A stretch of 10,751 nucleotides of DNA, taken from Chloroflexota bacterium (GTDB lineage Bacteria > Chloroflexota > Chloroflexia > QHBQ01 > JADMIH01). The stretch covers positions 1 to 10,751 of the forward strand of contig JADMIH010000134.1 in the NCBI GenBank assembly GCA_015478675.1. The letters are read 5' to 3'. This document shows positions 1-6,600 of this stretch, one piece after another. The notes beneath the pieces are model-generated. The model saw only the letters and a list, made by a program, of their open reading frames with translations, did not search any database and was not told the origin of the DNA. The first letter of the stretch is position 1; each line of letters starts with the position of its first letter. The position numbers and the translations under genes are program-made.

Positions 1-18
1 TTACCTCCCTGCCCTCCC

Positions 19-47
19 CTGCCACCGAACGCGTGGTGTGTTATAAT
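19..47 (+). promoter_or_regulatory. Extended -10 promoter of the cutA-tat operon
   Basis: A perfect TATAAT at 42-47 is preceded by TG at 39-40 with one base between, which is an extended -10. Seventeen bases upstream, CTGCCA at 19-24 matches four of six bases of the -35 consensus. Transcription would start near 54, leaving a leader of about 22 nt before the ATG at 76. This placement puts the upstream in-frame ATG at 46 inside the -10 element and before the transcript begins, which argues for the ATG at 76 as the real start of the first gene. Confidence 0.65.
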
Positions 48-75
48 GTGCTGTCAAAAGAGAAGAGTACAATCC

Positions 76-444
76 ATGATAGAGTCTGAAACGTTAGTTT
101 TATTGTATGTACCATGCAGCACGAAAGAGGAAGCGGTGCGGATTGGCACCTATCTCGTAAACGAGCGCCTGATCGCCTGCGCCAACACTTTTGAGTCGCA
201 GTCCATCTACAGGTGGAAAGGCAAGATACAGAGCGAAGCCGAAGCAATATTGCTTTGCAAAACGACAAGCCTGCGAGCTTTCGCCGCAGAAAAGAGGATC
301 CGGGAGCTTCACAGCTACGATTTGCCTTGTATAATGACGCTCAAGCCGGCGAGTGTGAACTACGATTACGCAAAATGGGTGGCGGGTGAAGTGTCACAGA
401 GTGCGACGCTCGCAGGCGCTCACGATAGCGAAGTTACCAACTAA
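76..444 (+). CDS. cutA: CutA family protein (divalent cation tolerance, CutA1)
   Basis: A 122-residue protein, normal length for CutA1, a small trimeric cytoplasmic protein of ferredoxin-like fold linked to copper and other divalent-metal tolerance; its exact role is unsettled. Family hallmarks are all visible: an N-terminal beta strand (LVLLYVPCS), the ERLIACAN segment with C35, the SIYRWKGKI motif at about 43-51, the LLCKTT strand, the HSYDLP motif at 79-84 and the NYDYAKW stretch near the C-terminus. I chose the ATG at 76 rather than 46 because the upstream one overlaps the -10 promoter element and a purine-rich GAGAAGAG lies before 76. It is the first gene of the operon; the Tat-family gene starts 20 bases after its stop. 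The last dozen residues are polar and not conserved in the family. Confidence 0.93.
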   Translation: MIESETLVLLYVPCSTKEEAVRIGTYLVNERLIACANTFESQSIYRWKGKIQSEAEAILLCKTTSLRAFAAEKRIRELHSYDLPCIMTLKPASVNYDYAKWVAGEVSQSATLAGAHDSEVTN

Positions 445-464
445 GGACAGTTAGGGATAGTAGA

Positions 465-995
465 GTGGAAATCTTTGGAATCGGCCTACCCGAAATAATA
501 ATGGTTGCGGTCGTGGCTCTGATTGTGCTAGGTCCAGAACGCCTGCCGGAAGCGGCGCGCACAATCGGCAAGGGAGTGGCCGACTTCCGCCGCGCAATCG
601 AGCCTGCCCGTAGCGCATGGACTGACCTCTCCAGCGAATTCACCTCGGCTGTGACCTCTGCCACCTCTGCCACCTCTGCCACCCCTGTGCAGGGAACAAA
701 GGCCGACGGTAACCCCTGGGATGTTCACCCCATTCTGCAAAAGATGACGGACGAGGAGCGGGCGATTTACATGCGCGGCGGCGAGATGCCCCAGCGCGTT
801 CAGCAGGAGCTTGCCGAGAGCGCCAATATCTACACCAACGGCCACTCTCCCAATGGCAACGGTTCGTTGCCCGAGCTTGACTACCCCATGCCGCATAGTG
901 AGATGATCTTTCAGCCTGCGCCACAGGCCGAAGCCGAAGACCTCTCTTACCCGGAACCAGGGACCACAACCCAGAAGGAGAAAGAAGAGAAATGA
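465..995 (+). CDS. Sec-independent (Tat) translocase TatA/TatB family protein
   Basis: A 176-residue protein that starts with GTG, with an SD-like TTAGGGA at 451-457 seven bases upstream. Residues 8-22 form a single N-terminal membrane helix with a Pro-Glu at 9-10, followed by the hinge motif GPERLP at 23-28 and an amphipathic helix to about residue 58. This is the MttA/Hcf106 fold used in twin-arginine export of folded proteins across the cytoplasmic membrane. The LGPxRLP hinge and early Glu resemble TatB more than the FGxKKLP type of TatA, but the distinction is unreliable outside proteobacteria, so no symbol is given. The remaining 110 or so residues are polar, with a TSA repeat at 64-72 and Pro/Glu-rich stretches, and would lie in the cytoplasm. 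No tatC is present in the window, so the partner must be encoded elsewhere. The stop overlaps the start of the next ORF. Confidence 0.9.
   Translation: MEIFGIGLPEIIMVAVVALIVLGPERLPEAARTIGKGVADFRRAIEPARSAWTDLSSEFTSAVTSATSATSATPVQGTKADGNPWDVHPILQKMTDEERAIYMRGGEMPQRVQQELAESANIYTNGHSPNGNGSLPELDYPMPHSEMIFQPAPQAEAEDLSYPEPGTTTQKEKEEK
654..680 (+). repeat. Three perfect 9-bp tandem copies (ACCTCTGCC) inside the Tat-family gene
   Basis: ACCTCTGCC occurs three times end to end at 654-662, 663-671 and 672-680, followed by a degraded fourth copy (ACCCCTGTG) at 681-689. Each unit encodes Thr-Ser-Ala in the linker after the amphipathic helix, so gain or loss of units would keep the frame and change only linker length. 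Confidence 0.95.
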
Positions 996-1219
996 ACAAA
1001 AGCCGGCGACGCGCAGTTCAGAAGCACAGGGCAAAAGAGCACAAGTTCCAGGCGTTGAGGAAGAGCGGCCAGGACGCGGGTAGCGCTGCCCGACCTCACG
1101 CAACCGCGCCGCAAAGTACGATGGCACGCCCCGCGAGGCCAACCGCCCCTACGCCTGCCTTTCCTCCCCACGCGGAGTCACCCACACCTGAAGGAACTCC
1201 CATCGCCCCGTCCGAATGA
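992..1219 (+). CDS. Small basic hypothetical protein, translationally coupled to the Tat-family gene
   Basis: A 75-residue ORF whose ATG shares bases with the TGA of the upstream gene (ATGA at 992-995), a classic arrangement for translational coupling. An AAGGAG at 975-980 stands 11 bases before the start. The first 26 residues are very basic (MNKSRRRAVQKHRAKEHKFQ and onward), like a nucleic-acid- or ribosome-binding tail. The rest is rich in Pro, Ala and Thr and probably disordered. There is no membrane segment, signal peptide or cysteine. I do not recognise a family. The overlap, the SD and the strong change of composition support a real gene, but the Pro/Ala/Thr bias could also come from GC-rich non-coding sequence. 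Function unknown. Confidence 0.6.
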   Translation: MNKSRRRAVQKHRAKEHKFQALRKSGQDAGSAARPHATAPQSTMARPARPTAPTPAFPPHAESPTPEGTPIAPSE

Positions 1220-1239
1220 GGCCTGGGGCAACCACGCCC

Positions 1240-1276
1240 TCTTGAATAGCGAGGTGCAGAAAGCCAAGATTTTTTC
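1240..1276 (+). terminator. Weak candidate intrinsic terminator between convergent operons
   Basis: TCTTG at 1240-1244 can pair with CAAGA at 1266-1270, directly followed by six T residues at 1271-1276. The stem has only five base pairs and the loop is 21 nt with little inner pairing, so this is a marginal terminator. Two other short hairpins lie near it: GGGGC/GCCCT at 1225-1240, with no T run, and TCGGA-AGC-TCCGA at 1276-1288. The whole 1220-1323 gap separates the plus-strand cutA-tat operon from the end of the minus-strand iron operon. Confidence 0.25.
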
Positions 1277-1323
1277 GGAAGCTCCGATTCAAATGGCGGT
1301 TTTAGCGTCCCGGGCCAAGCGTC

Positions 1324-1731
1324 TTACTTGACTACAAACTGCCCGTTCATACCTTGATCCTTGTGTAATTCACAATAGACCTGGTATGTTCCTGCTGCAA
1401 CGTTCACCAGCGCGACCCTCTTGCTCTGGCCGGGCGCAAGCTGCGTTTCGGCTATCAGACCCTTCACCTCAACCTCGTGTATATTCGCACCGGAGTTGGT
1501 GAGCACTATCGTCAGAGGCTTGCCCGCCTCTGCGCTGTAGTCGGTGGGAGCGAAGACGTTGTCCTTAGCTATGATAGTTATCTGCTGTGCTGCCGGCTGC
1601 GCCGTAGCTCCGGCGGAGCCGCTATCGTTATTGGGGGTTGTTGCGCCCGTAGCGCCCGTAGCTGCGCCGCAGCCAGGCAGGAGAGCCAGCAGCACCCCGC
1701 AGGCAATCGCGCCTGTGATCAGCCTTATCAA
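1324..1731 (-). CDS. Cupredoxin-domain lipoprotein (type 1 copper site)
   Basis: A 135-residue secreted protein. The N-terminus (MIRLITGAIACGVLLALLPGC) is a lipoprotein signal peptide with C21 as the likely lipidated cysteine. A Gly/Ala/Thr/Asn/Ser-rich tether follows to about residue 48, then a beta-sandwich cupredoxin domain at 49-135. All four type 1 copper ligands are visible: H85 in NIHEVEV, C120, H123 and M128, with the C-x2-H-x4-M spacing of plastocyanin. It should bind copper on the outer face of the membrane and carry electrons or metal. The gene starts 29 bases after the FTR1 stop and is surely co-transcribed with it. A cupredoxin domain is also the N-terminal part of EfeO in EfeUOB iron uptake; here it stands alone, without the peptidase-M75 imelysin-like part. 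The start is TTG with only a weak, distant purine-rich stretch upstream; no better in-frame start is seen. Confidence 0.88.
   Translation of the reverse strand: MIRLITGAIACGVLLALLPGCGAATGATGATTPNNDSGSAGATAQPAAQQITIIAKDNVFAPTDYSAEAGKPLTIVLTNSGANIHEVEVKGLIAETQLAPGQSKRVALVNVAAGTYQVYCELHKDQGMNGQFVVK
1643..1660 (-). repeat. Two perfect 9-bp tandem copies in the cupredoxin tether
   Basis: On the plus strand GCGCCCGTA is repeated at 1643-1651 and 1652-1660. On the coding strand it adds Gly-Ala-Thr triplets (GATGAT) to the flexible tether just after the lipidated cysteine, outside the copper domain. Confidence 0.9.
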
Positions 1732-1760
1732 TGGTTTCTTACTTTGACTTTCTTCAAGGT

Positions 1761-2663
1761 TTAGTTGGGCTTCATTTCCGCCGGGGCAGGAGATATAACC
1801 GCAGCCTCAGTAGCCTCAGTAGAAGCAGGCGCAGCTACGGGGGGTGCAGGCAACTGCGCGGACTGCTTCGCCGGACGCAGCAAGATGGAACCGGTAATGA
1901 TAAGATAGCCGAAGTAGCCCACTACTTCGCTGAGTGACGGCTGGGAGACATACCCTGTCAACGCCTGAAGAATAGACCCCAGGCTGCTGCTATTTGGTAT
2001 CAGCGCCGATGTGTCCCATAGAGGCTCTATAATCGCGGGGATCCAGCCCACATCTCCGAGTTCGCCAATAGCATAGCGGAAGATAGCCGCCGCGAAGATG
2101 ACCAGAAGCAGGCTTGTAATCCTAAAGAAGGTGCGAAGCTGGAGCCTCATCCCTGCCACGTAGACGGCCCATGCCACCACCAGCGCCGCCGCGAGGCCAA
2201 TGAGACCTCCAACGAGCGCTGCCATGCCACTCGACTGAAAAGCCGAGGCTGAAAGGAAAAGTGCGGTTTCGACGCCCTCACGCGCCACAGTCAGGAAAGC
2301 GACTACAAAGAGACCCCAGGCGGCTCCCTGTGTCATCTTTGTCTTCATGTCATGCTCAAGGGAACCTTTGATATAGCGAGCTTGCCGCGACATCCAGAAG
2401 ATCATGTACGTCAGCATCACAACCGCGAAAAGCGACGTTAGCCCTTCGTAGATCCCCTTGGCGGGATAGTCAAACTGTGAGTTAATCAACTGAAGAACTA
2501 CAGTGAACCCCACCGCCATCAACGCCGCCGAGATTGCTCCCGCCCAGACGGAAAGTTGGCGGTCGAGCCTACCCACCTTACGTAAGTACCCAAGCATGAT
2601 AGCCACAATAAGGGCACCCTCAAGGCCCTCGCGAAATACAAGAATGGCAGCAGCGATATTCAT
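1761..2663 (-). CDS. FTR1/EfeU-family high-affinity iron permease
   Basis: A 300-residue polytopic membrane protein with about seven helices. Both family iron-binding motifs are intact: REGLE at 11-15 in the first helix and REGVE at 128-132 in the fourth. In FTR1 and EfeU these glutamates line the path of ferric iron, usually after oxidation of Fe(II) by a partner. Length and motif spacing fit bacterial EfeU. The C-terminal 40 residues are a Pro/Ala-rich polar tail (PAPPVAAPASTEATEAA) not needed for the family. The ATG at 2661-2663 has CTGGAG nine bases upstream. It is first in a two-gene operon with the cupredoxin lipoprotein, and no EfeB (DyP peroxidase) gene is present. The upstream palindrome suggests metal-responsive control. 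Confidence 0.93.
   Translation of the reverse strand: MNIAAAILVFREGLEGALIVAIMLGYLRKVGRLDRQLSVWAGAISAALMAVGFTVVLQLINSQFDYPAKGIYEGLTSLFAVVMLTYMIFWMSRQARYIKGSLEHDMKTKMTQGAAWGLFVVAFLTVAREGVETALFLSASAFQSSGMAALVGGLIGLAAALVVAWAVYVAGMRLQLRTFFRITSLLLVIFAAAIFRYAIGELGDVGWIPAIIEPLWDTSALIPNSSSLGSILQALTGYVSQPSLSEVVGYFGYLIITGSILLRPAKQSAQLPAPPVAAPASTEATEAAVISPAPAEMKPN
1803..1820 (-). repeat. Two perfect 9-bp tandem copies in the FTR1 C-terminal tail
   Basis: On the plus strand AGCCTCAGT occurs at 1803-1811 and 1812-1820. It encodes the Thr-Glu-Ala repeats (TEATEA) in the polar tail, beyond the last membrane helix. Confidence 0.9.
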
Positions 2664-2721
2664 ATGTATAAGCTCCAGTTCTTTTGCTAAGAGTGCCGCT
2701 CACTTCCGGCAGGCGGTCCAT

Positions 2722-2753
2722 ATTAACGTACCTTAATTTGGAGTTGGTGTCAA
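2722..2753 (-). promoter_or_regulatory. FTR1 promoter -35 element with palindromic operator-like site
   Basis: On the minus strand a perfect TTGACA lies at 2748-2753. Seventeen bases on, the -10 position is the weak TACGTT at 2725-2730. This sits inside a 16-bp imperfect palindrome at 2722-2737, read on the coding strand as ATTAAGGTACGTTAAT, in which seven of eight base pairs are symmetric. A palindrome over a poor -10 beneath a perfect -35 is the usual layout of a repressor operator. Because the operon is for iron uptake, a Fur- or DtxR-type iron repressor is a reasonable guess, but the sequence is not a textbook Fur box or IdeR box. The start of the permease gene is about 60 bases downstream. 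Confidence 0.5.
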
Positions 2754-2839
2754 GAGGTGAATGTTAATTTTAGCAGAAGAAACTGTAAAAAGTCTGCAAA
2801 ACGTTAGCCTGTAAGCAGGGTCGGCAACCAGCTTCGTCC

Positions 2840-3352
2840 TCAACTCGCCGGTAGGGTGCGTATCCAGTCGTGCAACACGGCGTGAGTGCTTGGGAAGGCA
2901 AGCTCGCCCCAGGGTACTTCATCCGGCGCAAAGGCGCATACCTCGGTTGCCTCAGCGGTGAGATGAGGCAGCTCGCTGATAGGAGACAAGCGGGCAATGT
3001 AGACGACGTTAACCACAGCAGTGGAGGCCTGCGAGTATACCCCCAGCAGCCGTTCCAATTCGACTTCGCAGCCAATCTCTTCGCGCGTCTCACGTATCGC
3101 CGCCTCAGCAGTCGACTCGTCCCACTCCTGGTAGCCCGCCGGATAAGTCCACAAGCCGAGCCGTGGCTCTATGCCGCGCCGCAAGAGCCACACTTTGCCG
3201 CCTTGTACAGGCAACGTGCCGCTCACAATCTTGGGGTTCAGATAGTGTACGTGCCTGCATCGCGGGCAGACCAGGCGCGGCCGATCTTCAGTAGGCAGCT
3301 TTATTTCCGCGAGGGGGGATGCGCAAAGAGAGCAAAAACGAGGATCGTTCAT
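2840..3352 (-). CDS. NUDIX hydrolase with N-terminal zinc ribbon
   Basis: A 170-residue soluble protein. An N-terminal zinc ribbon has two CxxC pairs (C7/C10 and C29/C32), as in the Nudix_N_2 family and NudC-type enzymes. A complete NUDIX box runs from G73 to C95 with the pattern G-x5-E-x7-RETREEIG; R87, E88, E91 and E92 are the Mg-binding and catalytic positions. The family hydrolyses nucleoside diphosphate linked to another group. The short ribbon plus GYQE box suggests an ADP-ribose, FAD or NAD(H)-type pyrophosphatase, but the substrate cannot be read from sequence. The start is the ATG at 3350-3352 with only a weak AGG upstream. It points the same way as the FTR1 gene, but a 176-bp gap containing the FTR1 promoter separates them, so they are likely independent units. 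Confidence 0.92.
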   Translation of the reverse strand: MNDPRFCSLCASPLAEIKLPTEDRPRLVCPRCRHVHYLNPKIVSGTLPVQGGKVWLLRRGIEPRLGLWTYPAGYQEWDESTAEAAIRETREEIGCEVELERLLGVYSQASTAVVNVVYIARLSPISELPHLTAEATEVCAFAPDEVPWGELAFPSTHAVLHDWIRTLPAS

Positions 3353-3414
3353 ACTAAAAGCCTGGCAAAGTAGTAACGCTGAAACGCAATGCTATGATGC
3401 TTGGCACTCTATAA

Positions 3415-3442
3415 TGTATAATTTACTCCTAACAGTTGTCAA
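3415..3442 (-). promoter_or_regulatory. Promoter of the NUDIX gene
   Basis: On the minus strand a perfect TTGACA at 3437-3442 is followed after 16 bases by TATACA (3415-3420), or after 18 bases by TACATT (3413-3418). Either is a fair -10. Transcription would start near 3407, giving a leader of about 55 nt. The same AT-rich stretch contains two plus-strand TATAAT copies (3410-3415 and 3417-3422), but neither has a usable -35. Confidence 0.55.
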
Positions 3443-3515
3443 TAAATGCTAATTAGAGATACATCAACCCCACAGGCTAAGCACTCACCTCAAGGCTCGT
3501 GGCCCGATGCCGCGC

Positions 3516-3544
3516 TTGCTTGTCACTATTTGCTATGTTAAAAT
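3516..3544 (+). promoter_or_regulatory. Candidate promoter of the giant membrane-protein gene
   Basis: TTGCTT at 3516-3521 and TAAAAT at 3539-3544 are 17 bases apart; the -10 matches five of six consensus bases and the -35 three of six. Transcription would begin near 3551, leaving a leader of about 100 nt. The rest of the 3353-3653 gap holds only the NUDIX promoter and an 8-bp CTAATTAG palindrome at 3449-3456. Confidence 0.35.
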
Positions 3545-3653
3545 CAATGTTGTGGATCAGGTCCCTTCATGAGGAGAGTGGCCCTATTTGTGCTAGCATG
3601 GCACGACTTCAACACTCCCCCTGACCCCCTCTAGCGCATTGAGGAGCCGCTTT

Positions 3654-6600
3654 TTGTCATCTTCAATTGAGACGGTCTCAACAGAATACATGCAGCCTGG
3701 AACTCCCCACATCTCCTTCTGGGTGAAGTACAGAGTCCTTTTGGCCCTGGTTGCGATCCTGATAGCGGGCGCTTTTTTCCGCTTTTATGGGCGCAATTTC
3801 GACCAGGACCAACACCAACACCCCGATGAGCGCTTTATTGTCGGAGTTACCCAGGGTGTCACCTGGCCTTCAGCTGGGCAAAACATTTTCGATCCAAATA
3901 CCAGCCCTTTGAATCTCCGGCGTGATCAGATCGGTTCATGCAGCAACCCAGCAGGCTGCCGCTACCCCTACGGCTCGCTGCCTGTTTATTTGACGCGGGC
4001 AGCAGGGTGGGGACTCGACACTCTGCTTCCTCCTACAATTAGCACTCCACGTGGCTACTATTTGCAGGACTACAACGCGGTCACTCTGCTTGGGCGCTGG
4101 ATCTCTTCCATCTTCGACCTGCTCACTATTTTGCTCGTCTTCCTCATTGGGCGGCGCCTCTATTCCAGCGGTACCGGGCTGATAGCAGCCGCCCTTGCCG
4201 CCTTCGCCGTCACCCTCATTCAGAATGCGCATTTCTACACTTCTGATACATTACTTACTACTTTTATTATAGGTGCGCTCTACTTTAGCGTTGTGATGAT
4301 GCAGCGCCCTGCCTGGTGGGCAGCAGCCGGAGCAGGCGTCTGCATCGGGTTGGCGGTAGCCACCAAAGTCTCAGTGGTCCTCTTCGCGCTGGTGGTGGTG
4401 GCTGCTGTTGTGCTGCGTGCTGCATATCGTTTGAGAACGCGCAAGCTCGGAGCAGACCTGGGCGATCCGATCGGGGTCAAACCTGCGTCTGTTGCAGAGA
4501 GGTCGCGTAGCTTCGGCGGACATTTGCTGCGTGGGCTGCGCTACGTATTCGTCGCCGCTCTCTTTGCTTTTCTGGCCTTCGCGATCACAGAGCCTTATGT
4601 TATCTGGCAGTTCGATTTTTCACGCTTCCAGGTGGGCGGCATCACCGCCGTGCTCGACTCCAACCCCTGGTGGGGCGGCATCGTCGAGCAGGCAGGCATC
4701 CAGAGCGGCCAGATAGACCTGCCTTATACACGGCAATATATCGGCACTGTGCCTGTGCTCTATAACCTGCAAAACATGGTGCTGTGGGGGCTTAGCCCCA
4801 TTCCAGGCATCGTGGTGGTGGTTGGCTTCCTGCTGGGCCTCTGGCTCGCATTCCGCAAGCGGCCTGCCGAAGTATTGCTGATGGCGGGGGCGATACCGTA
4901 CTTCGCCACCATTACTCTGCCCCTCGAAGCCAAGTGGATGCGCTATATGCTGCCCCTTGTGCCTATATTCTGCCTCCTGGGTGCGGCCCTTCTCATGCGT
5001 GGGACGATCTGGATGCGGAGCCGTATAGCACAGATGCCCGCCAGAGAGCGAACGGCTTCGACCAGACTCCGCCGCAACATCTTTCCTGCCCTGACCGTCA
5101 TCACAATCGCCTCCGCCTTCCTCTGGTCGGTGGCCTTCATGAATATCTACTCGCAGGACCAGTCTCGCGTGCAGGCATCTCAATGGATATATGCGAACGT
5201 GCCGGATGGCGCTGTACACAGCGTGGAGGGCTGGGATGATGAACTGCCGCTAGGCTTGCCAGGCAACAGCAGTTTCAACCGTTACGGTGCGCCACTCCCA
5301 CTCAACCTCTACGATGACAAACCACCCGAAGGTGAGTTTGAGTACCTCACCAACATGCTCAACCAGACACGCGCGCAGTTGGCCGTAACGGAGGCAGGAG
5401 CTAACGCCATCAGCAGCGCGGGGGACACTCAGATATTCCAGGACGTGCCGCCAGGCAGCCCATCGTACGCAGCGATTAACCAGGTGGGGAGGAGCGGCAG
5501 CATGAAAGGCTTCGCCTGCGGGGTTGCCCCGCAGGAGCCGTGCCTCGGACCAAACAACAAGCCCTACTTCCGACCGAATGCCCCAGCCCTCGACTATATC
5601 ATCCTTGCCAGCAATCGCCTCTATGGGTCTATACCCCGGTCACCCTGGCGCTATCCTGTGCAGACTGAGTTCTACAAGCTCCTGTTCGAGGGCAAACTGG
5701 GCTATAAGCTGGTGAATACAACGCAAGTGACCCCGGAGCTTTTCGGCATGCGCTTCGACGACCAATCAGCCGACGAGAGCTTTACCGTTTACGACCACCC
5801 AAGAGTGGACATCTTCCAGAAGGTCAGCACACTGAGCCAGGACCAGCTCAGATCGCTTTTTAGCTCATCGCTCAACCGCCCTGTCAGCCAGTACAGCCCG
5901 ACGCGTCAAGGCTCTGCGCTGGATAACAATTCGCTCGCGTATGACGGCAGCATGCCGCCCGTCACAATCTCGCAGCTTCCTGTCGTCAATGACTACTCGT
6001 GGAACCCCCTCGCGCAGGAGAATACGCAGTGGATCGGCGTTCTGCTCTGGCTCCTGGCGATGGAACTGCTGGGGCTGATCGTCTTGCCTATTGTCGTTAC
6101 CATCTGCCGCAACCTGCCGGATAGAGGCTACTCGGTCACGAAGCTAGTAGCGCTCCTCCTTGTCTCATGGGGAACCTGGATCCTGGCGAGCACGCATCTT
6201 GTGCCATTCACCACATGGAGCGTACTGCTCGTTACCCTCATCCTTGCCCTGCTGTCCCTCTTATGCTGGCGGCTCGGCGCTGGGCGCGACATCCGACGCT
6301 ATTTGCGCGAGAAGCGGGCGCTGGTGGTTTTCTATGAAGCTATTTTCCTCATAGGCTTCGCCGCCTTCCTCTGGATACGGATGCAGAATCCCGACCTGTG
6401 GCAGCCTTATCTGGGCGGCGAGAAACCAATGGAGTTCGGCTTCCTCAACGCCATACTACGCAGCCCCTGGATGCCCCCCGCCGATCCTTTCTTCTCTAAC
6501 GGCGTGATCAACTACTACTATCAGGGCTACTTCATCGTAGCCAACATGATAAAGCTGGTTGGCGTGGACCCGGCAATCGCCTTCAACCTGACTATACCTC

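Noticed and set aside
528..1142. A 204-codon minus-strand frame opposite the Tat-family gene
   Set aside because: It is opposite a well-supported gene, is rich in Arg/Gly low complexity and shows no domain; it is a GC-rich antisense shadow.
3410..3422. Two plus-strand TATAAT boxes in tandem as a promoter for the giant gene
   Set aside because: Neither has a -35 at 16-18 bases, and they lie about 230 bp from the start; they fall within the minus-strand NUDIX promoter.
3569..3634. A 21-codon upstream ORF (MRRVALFVLAWHDF and onward) in the leader of the giant gene, ending just before its start
   Set aside because: No good SD, no regulatory codon run typical of a leader peptide, and ORFs of this length are common by chance.
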